From Gammaproteobacteria bacterium (lineage in GTDB: Bacteria; Pseudomonadota; Gammaproteobacteria; Steroidobacterales; MnTg04), in assembly GCA_027297845.1 (NCBI GenBank), contig JAPUHG010000222.1, positions 1 through 8,115 on the forward strand: a stretch of 8,115 nt of DNA, written 5' to 3'. The notes beneath the pieces were generated by a model, which had not been told where the DNA came from, searched no databases, and saw only the letters and a program-made list of their open reading frames with translations. Numbering within the stretch: the stretch's first letter is position 1; every line of letters begins with the position of its first letter. Shown here piece after piece: positions 1-5,380 of the stretch. The position numbers and the translations under genes were made by a program.

Positions 1-21
1 GAAATCCTCGTCGGCGCTTAT

Positions 22-525
22 TTACAGATTTTCCAGTTCGAAATCTTCATCGTCGAATGCATCAATGGAGTTATCCAGGGCTTCCATAGTCTTTTTTAGC
101 ATTTCATCTAGCTTGTCTTGCTCGACGATGACCGGTTCGACGCTCAATCCGGTTTGAAAACGGATTTCGTCCAGCGCGTGCAGGTTGGTCGGGTCGGAGA
201 CTGCGATAAAAATTCGTTTACCGCGTTTAACCAGCGGCAAAACCTTGTGCTTGGACAGCAGATCCTGGTTGACCAGTTGGCAAACATCGACATCGACGAC
301 CAAAGATTCCAGGTTCAGAGTCGGCACGCCGAATTCATGGGAAGCCGCCTGGGCCACGTCCTGGGCGTCGGCAAGCTGGTTTTTGATCAGGTGCGCGACC
401 AGGGTGGTTTTTTCTTTCTTGGCCGCCGCCACCGCATCGTGCACCATTTCCTCGGTACAGATACTTTCCTGCACCAGTCGCCTGGGCAATCCGGTCAGGA
501 TGCTTTTTTTTGCGGTTAACGCCAT
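22..525 (-). CDS. pilB: PilB N-terminal (MshEN-type) domain; T4P extension ATPase gene ended early by an in-frame TAA
   Basis: PilB is the cytoplasmic hexameric ATPase that powers type IV pilus extension. The 167 residues here match only its N-terminal regulatory part: an opening of the form LTGLPRRLVQ, then a T2SSE_N/MshEN-like region containing HKVLPLVKRGKRIFIAVSDP (about residues 93-112) and an acidic tail (DDEDFELENL). The Walker A, Asp, Walker B and His boxes are absent; family members are about 570 residues long. The start is ATG at 525, with a Shine-Dalgarno-like AGGGA at 533-537 and 7 bases of spacing. The TAA at 22-24 is followed in the same frame by ISADEDF up to the window edge, which resembles the acidic linker that continues in intact PilB. 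The gene may therefore carry a nonsense mutation or a base error rather than encode a true 167-residue protein. The neighbouring pilins and pilSR support a T4P assignment. A stand-alone MshEN-domain protein is less likely. Confidence 0.8.
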   Translation of the reverse strand: MALTAKKSILTGLPRRLVQESICTEEMVHDAVAAAKKEKTTLVAHLIKNQLADAQDVAQAASHEFGVPTLNLESLVVDVDVCQLVNQDLLSKHKVLPLVKRGKRIFIAVSDPTNLHALDEIRFQTGLSVEPVIVEQDKLDEMLKKTMEALDNSIDAFDDEDFELENL

Positions 526-805
526 TTATGGGTCCCTAGGCTGCGGCGGGGCAGCAAACCCCGTCGAATAAGCCAGACTTTACTGACTTATGTTCAAAAA
601 TAAAGTGACACAGGCAGCATTTTTGAAAATATTTGCGTGCCCAAGCGTTTGTTTCCATCCCTGCCTGGAGTACAGGCCAGCGCTATAACTTACTGATTTT
701 CAGATACGTTTATCAAGTTTTCGTAGAAAGTACCGAAAACGGCCCTGATAATCACCTCTGGAATGAGTCCAGATCGCCAGTTTTCCGCTTTTTCGCCCAT
801 CCAGC
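526..805. other. Intergenic region between the pilin-like gene and pilB
   Basis: These 280 bases hold no convincing ORF. Three small dyads are visible. TCTGGA/TCCAGA at 757-773 has a 6-bp stem and a 5-base loop, about 33 bases past the pilin-like stop, but no T-run follows on the minus strand. CGGGG/CCCCG at 547-563 has a 5-bp stem just upstream of the pilB start. The third is the 9-bp repeat listed separately. I looked for a sigma-54 element and a good sigma-70 pair in front of pilB and found neither. The pilB promoter is therefore unknown, and read-through from the pilin-like gene is possible. Confidence 0.6.
593..627. repeat. Perfect 9-bp inverted repeat upstream of pilB
   Basis: Arms TTCAAAAAT (593-601) and ATTTTTGAA (619-627) are perfect reverse complements around a 17-base centre. 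The repeat lies 68-102 bases upstream of the pilB start codon. It could be an operator for a dimeric regulator or a leader hairpin. It lacks the GC-rich stem followed by a T-run that an intrinsic terminator would show. A chance A/T-rich dyad cannot be excluded. Confidence 0.4.
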
Positions 806-1312
806 CTAGTTCCTGCACGCCGAGGGCAAAAACTGTCGGGGCACGATTGCCGGCGCCCTGGGTCCTGCGGGTACGGCGAGACCGGTCAGGCCCGCCGGTA
901 ACGGGGCGTCTCCGCAGTGCCAGATCACTTCACCGCTGATCGATACGTAAGGGCTAAGCGCCAGCGTATGGCCGACCAGGCGGGCGCTCGCCTGGTTGCC
1001 AAAAATCAGCTCCAGCCGCCCGCCATCAAGCGTCAGGGACGCCAGGTAAGGTGGCACACTCGGCATGGCAAGACCGTGCCGGGTCAGCTCTTCCTCGGCC
1101 AGCGGCGCACGACCGGTATCCACATAAAATCGTTCCAGTGCCTCCCGGGCCGGCTGCGCTGCATCCAGGCTGTGGTTGACTTGCGCGCGGACCCGGTGTA
1201 CATCGAGCGCCAGCGCCAGCAGACCGGCAACGACGGCGAGTACGACAAATACCAGCACCAGTTCGATAACAGTAAATCCATGTTGGCGGTATTCGGGTGA
1301 GCCAGGCAGCAT
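806..1312 (-). CDS. Divergent type IV pilin-like protein (PilA paralogue)
   Basis: This is a 168-residue prepilin-like protein, expected in the inner membrane and then a pilus or pseudopilus fibre. A 12-residue leader ends at Gly12, followed by FTVIEL with the conserved Glu at mature position 5 and a hydrophobic N-terminal helix. Cys133 and Cys166 are 33 residues apart, exactly as in the adjacent PilA. The surrounding VIWxCG, PAG and PSACR match PilA too, so the C-terminal disulfide loop is shared. Unlike PilA, the helix has no Gly at mature position 14 and no Pro at 22. I chose the ATG at 1312; a TTG at 1321 would add three residues. Neither has a clear Shine-Dalgarno. The gene lies between the pilA terminator and pilB. 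It could be a minor pilin, an alternative major pilin or a decaying duplicate. Confidence 0.8.
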   Translation of the reverse strand: MLPGSPEYRQHGFTVIELVLVFVVLAVVAGLLALALDVHRVRAQVNHSLDAAQPAREALERFYVDTGRAPLAEEELTRHGLAMPSVPPYLASLTLDGGRLELIFGNQASARLVGHTLALSPYVSISGEVIWHCGDAPLPAGLTGLAVPAGPRAPAIVPRQFLPSACRN

Positions 1313-1335
1313 ATTTGACAAACGGGATAGCGGTC

Positions 1336-1365
1336 ATTAAGTCCGGGTTTGTAAAGCTACCTCAA
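1336..1365 (-). promoter_or_regulatory. Weak sigma-70-like promoter candidate for the pilin-like gene
   Basis: On the minus strand TTGAGG (1360-1365) and CTTAAT (1336-1341) are separated by 18 bases, each matching consensus at four of six positions. The predicted start near 1329 would give a leader of about 17 bases. The candidate sits in the stretch between the pilA terminator and the pilin-like start, where a separate promoter would be expected. No sigma-54 element with correct GG/GC spacing is present here. Confidence 0.25.
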
Positions 1366-1430
1366 ATGGCGAGCATGCGAAAACTTAATTGCCAAAAAGT
1401 CGGTTTGTTTACGCGGGTTATCCTACACCC

Positions 1431-1462
1431 AAAAAAGAAAACCCCTCGCAAGAGGGGTTTTC
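1431..1462 (-). terminator. Rho-independent terminator of pilA
   Basis: An 11-bp perfect stem (1437-1447 with 1452-1462, core ACCCCTC/GAGGGGT) closes on a 4-base loop. Read on the minus strand it is followed at once by six T (1431-1436). It lies about 40 bases past the pilA stop. It should end most pilA transcripts before the pilin-like gene. On the plus strand no gene leads into it. Confidence 0.92.
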
Positions 1463-1464
1463 CG

Positions 1465-1484
1465 ATTCCGGCATAAACCGGAAT
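1465..1484 (-). other. Second stem-loop in the pilA 3' untranslated region
   Basis: ATTCCGG (1465-1471) and CCGGAAT (1478-1484) form a perfect 7-bp stem with a 6-base loop, 16 bases past the pilA stop and only two bases from the terminator stem. It has no T-run of its own. A likely role is protection of the abundant pilin mRNA from 3' exonucleases; that is inference. Confidence 0.6.
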
Positions 1485-1500
1485 AATGTTGCTACAAGTA

Positions 1501-1986
1501 TTATGGACGGCAAGCCGACGGCATGTACTTGTTCAGCACAGTTGTTGCGATTACGGCGGAGGCACCGGTGGCTGCTTCAACAGCACCGGCCGGCTGACCG
1601 GAGTTGCCGCACGCCCAGATGACATCCAGGTTTGCGCTGACCCACGGCTTGATTGTCAGCAGCGGGGTCAAAACCAGCGTCGCGTTGGCGTCATTGCCAT
1701 AGGTAACGCTGATCGTACCGGTGGTAATAATGAGCTGGGTCACGTATCTGCCGGAAGGCGGGTTGGTGATGCCGAGGTTAGCCAGGGCAACCGGCCATAG
1801 ACCTGAGTCGGCAAATTCTTCAGACACGGAGGCCTTCAGAGCTGCTGACAGGTTAAGACCTTCGGTGACCTGCGCGCGAATCGTGTAATCCTGATACGCA
1901 GGAATAGCGATCGCGGCCAGAATGCCGATAATCGCCACAACGATCATCAGTTCGATAAGGGTAAAACCCTGTTGAATTTTCTTCAT
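1501..1986 (-). CDS. pilA: PilA, major type IV pilin (type IVa prepilin)
   Basis: The 161-residue prepilin has a short basic leader (MKKIQQG) typical of type IVa pilins. PilD-type peptidase should cut between Gly7 and Phe8 and methylate the Phe. The mature protein begins FTLIEL with Glu5, followed by a long hydrophobic helix (IVVAIIGILAAIAIPAY) including Gly14 and Pro22, and then the YxxYxxRAQV segment. Cys126 and Cys159 frame the C-terminal disulfide loop, with PSACRP at the end. Length is normal for the family. The ATG at 1986 is preceded by a strong AAGGAG; an upstream in-frame TTG at 2013 would spoil the leader and is rejected. The sigma-54 promoter upstream and the strong terminator downstream predict a single-gene, highly expressed transcript under PilR control. 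It differs from the next gene by keeping all canonical helix residues. Confidence 0.96.
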   Translation of the reverse strand: MKKIQQGFTLIELMIVVAIIGILAAIAIPAYQDYTIRAQVTEGLNLSAALKASVSEEFADSGLWPVALANLGITNPPSGRYVTQLIITTGTISVTYGNDANATLVLTPLLTIKPWVSANLDVIWACGNSGQPAGAVEAATGASAVIATTVLNKYMPSACRP

Positions 1987-1992
1987 TACTAT

Positions 1993-1998
1993 CTCCTT
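1993..1998 (-). promoter_or_regulatory. Shine-Dalgarno of pilA
   Basis: AAGGAG on the minus strand lies 6 bases before the ATG at 1986. It fixes the short-leader start of PilA and fits strong translation. Confidence 0.9.
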
Positions 1999-2038
1999 CG
2001 AGAGGTTATACAAAACGGCAATAGCCTGCGCTTATATC

Positions 2039-2055
2039 TGCAAACCCCGTGCCAA
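2039..2055 (-). promoter_or_regulatory. Sigma-54 (RpoN) promoter of pilA
   Basis: The minus strand reads TTGGCACGGGGTTTGCA, matching the TGGCAC-N5-TTGCA consensus with GG at -24 and GC at -12 in correct spacing. The predicted start is near 2028, giving a leader of about 42 bases. Transcription from such a promoter needs an NtrC-type activator, and pilR is the adjacent gene. In Pseudomonas aeruginosa pilA is known to be RpoN- and PilR-dependent. Confidence 0.93.
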
Positions 2056-2072
2056 GAAATCCGGGTTTCTCT

Positions 2073-2085
2073 TAATCGACTGATT
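2073..2085 (-). promoter_or_regulatory. Candidate IHF site between enhancer and pilA promoter
   Basis: AATCAGTCGATTA on the minus strand differs from the IHF consensus WATCAANNNNTTR at one defined position. It lies about 45-57 bases upstream of the predicted start, beside an A/T-rich tract (about 2085-2130). IHF often bends DNA here so that the activator can reach sigma-54 polymerase. A 13-base degenerate match can arise by chance. Confidence 0.4.
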
Positions 2086-2148
2086 TAGAAAGAAAAAATA
2101 GTTATTTGGTGAAAAATGCGGTTATTTGCATGAGCCAATAATCCCAAT

Positions 2149-2221
2149 GTCTGGCCGCCCGGTGTCAGAAGCTGACAAATTTTGTCACCCGGGTCGCTTA
2201 TCGCAGACGGTGATTTTGTCA
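2149..2221 (-). promoter_or_regulatory. Probable PilR enhancer (upstream activating sequence) of pilA
   Basis: Four TGTC tetranucleotides occur on the plus strand, starting at 2149, 2163, 2183 and 2217. Three extend to TGTCA and two to TTTTGTCA. TGTCA (2163-2167) pairs with TGACA (2173-2177). The same TGACA begins a 15-base palindrome (2173-2187, arms TGACAAA/TTTGTCA around one T). The array covers about -121 to -193 from the predicted pilA start, a normal enhancer distance. P. aeruginosa PilR is reported to bind tandem TGTC-type sites upstream of pilA. The array lies just past the pilR stop and contains no gene. Confidence 0.65.
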
Positions 2222-2245
2222 AATAGCGATCAATAAGCCGGCTGC

Positions 2246-3574
2246 TCACCCAATGTTAAGTTTTTTGATTCGGTAGCGCAGGGCCCGGAAACTGATACCG
2301 AGAAGTTTTGCGGCCTGGGTTTTGTTATAGCGGGTTTGCTCAAGCGCCTTTACGATGGCGTCGCGCTCGATACTCTCCAGCTGACTGCCCAGCATACCGG
2401 ATTCGGCTTTCTCAATCGGTTTTGCACTGCCTGGCTCGAGTCGCAGATCCTCGGCGCCAATCGTTCCGCCGTTACTCAGGGTGAGCGCTCTTTCCAGCAT
2501 GTTTTCCAGTTCACGTACATTGCCTGGAAATTGATGAGCCAACAGGGCTGACCTGGCGTCGTCATCCAGAGATGGTACCGGCAAACTCATCTGCTCCGCC
2601 AAGCGGCTCAGAATAAACCCGGCAAGCTGAAGAATATCCCCGTCACGGTCTCGCAACGGTGGGACCTTAAGTTCAATAACGTGGATACGGTAAAAAAGAT
2701 CTTCCCGAAAATCCCCGGACGCGACCAACTCCGCCAGTTTGCGATGGGTAGCGCTGAGTATACGTACATCCACCGGCACCTCCCGCTCGCTACCGACCGG
2801 GCGCACGGTTTTTTCCTGGATCACGCGCAACAGCTTGACCTGCATGTGTAGCGGCAGCTCCGCGAGCTCGTCGAGAAACAAGGTTCCACCTTCCGCACTT
2901 TGGAAAAGGCCGGCCTTATCCGCAACCGCCCCTGTAAAAGACCCTTTTTTGTGTCCGAAGAACTCACTTTCCATCAGTTCGCTGGGTAGTGCGCCGCAGT
3001 TGACCGGCACAAACGGACCGCCATAGCGGGGTCCGGATTCATGGATCATCGCCGCAACCAGTTCCTTGCCGGTCCCGGACTCGCCGCAAATATGGACCGG
3101 CGCCTGGCTACGCGCGACCTTGGCAATCATATCGCGTACGTTGCGCATAGTTGCGGAGTCACCGATCAGTTTGGTAGCGGGGCTTTCATCACTGCGCATT
3201 CGAGCGCTGCGCAGGCGCAGCGCCGTTTTGACCATTTTGCGCAGGCCGTCCAGATCCAATGGCTTCGATACAAAATCGAAAGCGCCCGCCTTTAGCGCCC
3301 TGACGGCGGTCTCGACGTTGCCGTGCGCCGTGATTACCGCGACCGGCGTATCCGGCGTCTGCCTTTGCATCCATTCGACCAGGTCCAGACCACTGCCATC
3401 AGGCAATTTCATATCCGTAAAACACAGGTCGAATGATTTTTTCATCAACAGCGCCCGTGCTTCGCTTAAATCAGCCGCGGTCTTCGTCTGGATATCCATT
3501 TGTTGCAAAGTCAGGCTCAGCAATTCGCGGATATCGGGCTCGTCGTCGATTACCAGCGCGGTCGGCTGATTCAT
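2246..3574 (-). CDS. pilR: PilR, sigma-54-dependent response regulator (NtrC family)
   Basis: PilR is the cytoplasmic partner of PilS and activates sigma-54 transcription of pilA. The 442 residues show the full family layout. The receiver domain (about 1-120) has the acidic pair Asp10/Asp11, phospho-acceptor Asp54, Thr82 and Lys104. The AAA+ domain (about 135-365) has Walker A GESGTGKE (163-170), the sigma-54-contacting loop GSFTGA (210-215), Walker B LFLDE (Asp234, Glu235) and arginine fingers near Arg289 and Arg295. A Fis-type helix-turn-helix occupies about 405-442 (NKTQAAKLLGISFRALRYRI). The loop has Ser where many relatives have Ala, which I recall as usual in PilR. The ATG at 3574 overlaps the pilS stop as ATGA, with a GGGAG upstream inside pilS, so the two are translationally coupled. 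The likely target promoter lies directly downstream. Confidence 0.96.
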   Translation of the reverse strand: MNQPTALVIDDEPDIRELLSLTLQQMDIQTKTAADLSEARALLMKKSFDLCFTDMKLPDGSGLDLVEWMQRQTPDTPVAVITAHGNVETAVRALKAGAFDFVSKPLDLDGLRKMVKTALRLRSARMRSDESPATKLIGDSATMRNVRDMIAKVARSQAPVHICGESGTGKELVAAMIHESGPRYGGPFVPVNCGALPSELMESEFFGHKKGSFTGAVADKAGLFQSAEGGTLFLDELAELPLHMQVKLLRVIQEKTVRPVGSEREVPVDVRILSATHRKLAELVASGDFREDLFYRIHVIELKVPPLRDRDGDILQLAGFILSRLAEQMSLPVPSLDDDARSALLAHQFPGNVRELENMLERALTLSNGGTIGAEDLRLEPGSAKPIEKAESGMLGSQLESIERDAIVKALEQTRYNKTQAAKLLGISFRALRYRIKKLNIG

Positions 3575-5247
3575 GTCTTGTTCTCCCAGCGTTGCGGGTC
3601 AGAAAAAGTAATTCTAAACACACTACCGCCACCAGGTCTTGGCTGGTAGATCAAACTGGCTCCGTTGCATTCGCACAGTTCCCGGCAAATGAACAAACCC
3701 AGGCCGGTGCCACCGTTATCACCGGTAAAAAACGGTTCGAAGATGCGCTCGGCGTCAGTTTCAGATATTCCTTTTCCCCGGTCGCCGATCTCAAGGCAAG
3801 GACGATCCGAGCCGCGCAAGCGGCCGATCTTCAGATCAATGACCTGATCTTTTCCACAGGCGTACTTGATCGCGTTTTCGCACAGATTCCACAATACCTG
3901 GTGCAGATGACTGGGATCAATCTGCACTTCCGGCGGCGGACCTGCGCAGCTGATGAGCAGCCGCTCCCGGGCCACCTGTTGGGTCTGGCAATACTCATCG
4001 GCAAAGGCGGACACCCAGTGTTCGAGCTGCAGCCGTTCCGGCGCCGTGGTATCGCGGCGTGACAACTGCAGCACGTTATCGATGATCTGGCTGACGCGCA
4101 GTCCGTTGGTATGGATGATGTCGGTCAGCCGGCGCTCGGTGCTGGTCATGACCGCGGATTCCCTGAGCAACTGGGCCGCATGGCTCATCGCGCCGACCGG
4201 ATTGCGAACCTCATGGGCGATGCTGGCAGTCAGCCGACCCAGTGAAGCGAGTTTCGACTGCTGAACTTTTTCCGCAAGCACGCTGGTGTCCTCGAGGAAT
4301 ACCAGCATTGCGTCGCCGCCTTTTTCTTTCAATGGCGCGAACTGCGGGTTGATCACCCGATCTCCATCGGCCGCTATGAAGGATGGTTGGGCCTGGCGGA
4401 ATTCTTCCGGGTTTCGTCGCCAGGCCTTTAACAACATATACAAACGTGGCGAGATTTCAGAGAGATGCCTGGCAGGCTGCCGGCGCGGCGAGCCAAGGAT
4501 GTTGGCAGCCGATGCATTCATCAGGCGGACCTGGTTCTCCTTGTCCACGACGACGATGCTCTCGCGCAGATGCTGCACGATGTACTGGTTCAATTCCGCG
4601 AGGTTTTCCAGATCTACTCCACGTTGTCTTGCCAAAGCCTCGGTTGCCTGAATCCGGCGTGCCAGCGGATCCATCAAGACAGCCATGATCAGGATAATTC
4701 CGCTAAGCAACCCGGCCGCAGTAAAATCCGTAGTGACCGGTGTCGTATTCAGAAATATCCAGGCCTGGTCCCCGAGTATCGCCAACGCGGCCATTGAGCC
4801 AGCCATCAGGGTTCTTTTTCTTGGCAGAATCAGCGCGCTGGCGCCAATGATAATGATCAATAGATTCGCCAGGCCGGAACTGATCCCGCCACTGGCATGA
4901 CTTAATATTGTGATCGTCGTTATATCGAATGCCACGGACCACGAAACCTGGATGGTTTTTGATGCCCAGCGGCGCGATACCGCGAGCATGTTGCCGACCC
5001 CGACTCCCAGGTACAGACCGCAAACCGCGACGAACAAAGTCGGAGACTGCGTCCCGATAATACGTGGCTGATCGACGCTGGCAAATAGCAACAGCAAGAA
5101 CACCGAAACCAGGACTCGAAATACATTCAGTAGCTGCAGAATTCGCCAACTGAGTTCGTCGGTATCCTGTTGGGGAGCCTGGCTCGCCGGGGCGATCCGG
5201 ACGGCGGCCGGACTCTTCAATTCGCCTGTGCTGGAGTCTGCCTGCAT
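3571..5247 (-). CDS. pilS: PilS, membrane sensor histidine kinase of the PilSR system
   Basis: PilS is the inner-membrane kinase that phosphorylates PilR; in P. aeruginosa it senses the pilin pool in the membrane. The 558 residues carry six hydrophobic segments (about 36-58, 68-90, 98-118, 125-141, 147-166 and 176-196) and a PAS-like region (about 214-320). The HisKA domain has its phospho-accepting His345 in IAHEVRNP. The ATPase domain has an N box (CENAIKY, Asn458), G1 (DRGKG, 489-493) and G2 (GGTGLGL, from 512). All catalytic motifs are intact. I chose ATG 5247, preceded by GAGG at 5 bases. Earlier in-frame starts are GTG 5325 and ATG 5286. The latter overlaps a likely -10 element and neither has a well-placed Shine-Dalgarno. 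The N-terminal 35 residues before the first helix are polar and uncertain. The gene is divergent from sucC and overlaps pilR by 4 bases. Confidence 0.95.
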   Translation of the reverse strand: MQADSSTGELKSPAAVRIAPASQAPQQDTDELSWRILQLLNVFRVLVSVFLLLLFASVDQPRIIGTQSPTLFVAVCGLYLGVGVGNMLAVSRRWASKTIQVSWSVAFDITTITILSHASGGISSGLANLLIIIIGASALILPRKRTLMAGSMAALAILGDQAWIFLNTTPVTTDFTAAGLLSGIILIMAVLMDPLARRIQATEALARQRGVDLENLAELNQYIVQHLRESIVVVDKENQVRLMNASAANILGSPRRQPARHLSEISPRLYMLLKAWRRNPEEFRQAQPSFIAADGDRVINPQFAPLKEKGGDAMLVFLEDTSVLAEKVQQSKLASLGRLTASIAHEVRNPVGAMSHAAQLLRESAVMTSTERRLTDIIHTNGLRVSQIIDNVLQLSRRDTTAPERLQLEHWVSAFADEYCQTQQVARERLLISCAGPPPEVQIDPSHLHQVLWNLCENAIKYACGKDQVIDLKIGRLRGSDRPCLEIGDRGKGISETDAERIFEPFFTGDNGGTGLGLFICRELCECNGASLIYQPRPGGGSVFRITFSDPQRWENKT

Positions 5248-5284
5248 GAGTGCCTCATTCCGTGGCTGGCGCTTTGCTGCGCCC

Positions 5285-5313
5285 ATTGTAGAAGCAAAAA
5301 CCGGGTAGCCCAA
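5285..5313 (-). promoter_or_regulatory. Candidate sigma-70 promoter of pilSR
   Basis: On the minus strand TTGGGC (5308-5313) and TACAAT (5285-5290) are 17 bases apart. The -10 matches consensus at five of six positions, the -35 at three. The predicted start near 5278 would leave a leader of about 30 bases before the ATG at 5247. This is part of why that start is preferred over ATG 5286, which overlaps the -10. Confidence 0.45.
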
Positions 5314-5319
5314 ACAGCT

Positions 5320-5348
5320 TTGCACAACCGCGGAATTTGCTCCACAAT
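5320..5348 (+). promoter_or_regulatory. Weak promoter candidate for sucCD
   Basis: TTGCAC (5320-5325) and CACAAT (5343-5348) are 17 bases apart in the divergent pilS-sucC gap, matching consensus at three and four of six positions. The predicted start near 5355 gives a 25-base leader. The position suits a sucCD promoter, but the sequence match alone is poor. Confidence 0.25.
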
Positions 5349-5380
5349 ACGCGCCTTCTCAAACCGGGGTCCAGCGCCAG

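Noticed and set aside
547..563. GGGG/CCCC stem-loop just before pilB as a terminator
   Set aside because: Only 5 bp, no T-run on either strand, and it sits close to a start codon. It is at most a minor leader structure.
1026..1337. 103-codon minus-strand frame overlapping the pilin-like gene with an ATG at 1337
   Set aside because: It reads the pilin-like region in another frame, and the product is Arg/Pro/Gly-rich without a prepilin motif. The other frame has GFTVIEL and paired cysteines.
1372..1395. Sigma-54-like TTGGCA followed by GC upstream of the pilin-like gene (minus strand)
   Set aside because: The GC falls about three bases too far from the GG, so the -24/-12 spacing rule is broken.
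3433..4062. 209-codon open frame on the plus strand opposite pilR and pilS
   Set aside because: It is antisense to intact receiver and kinase domains, has no domain-like composition, and crosses the pilS-pilR junction. It is a shadow of the real genes.
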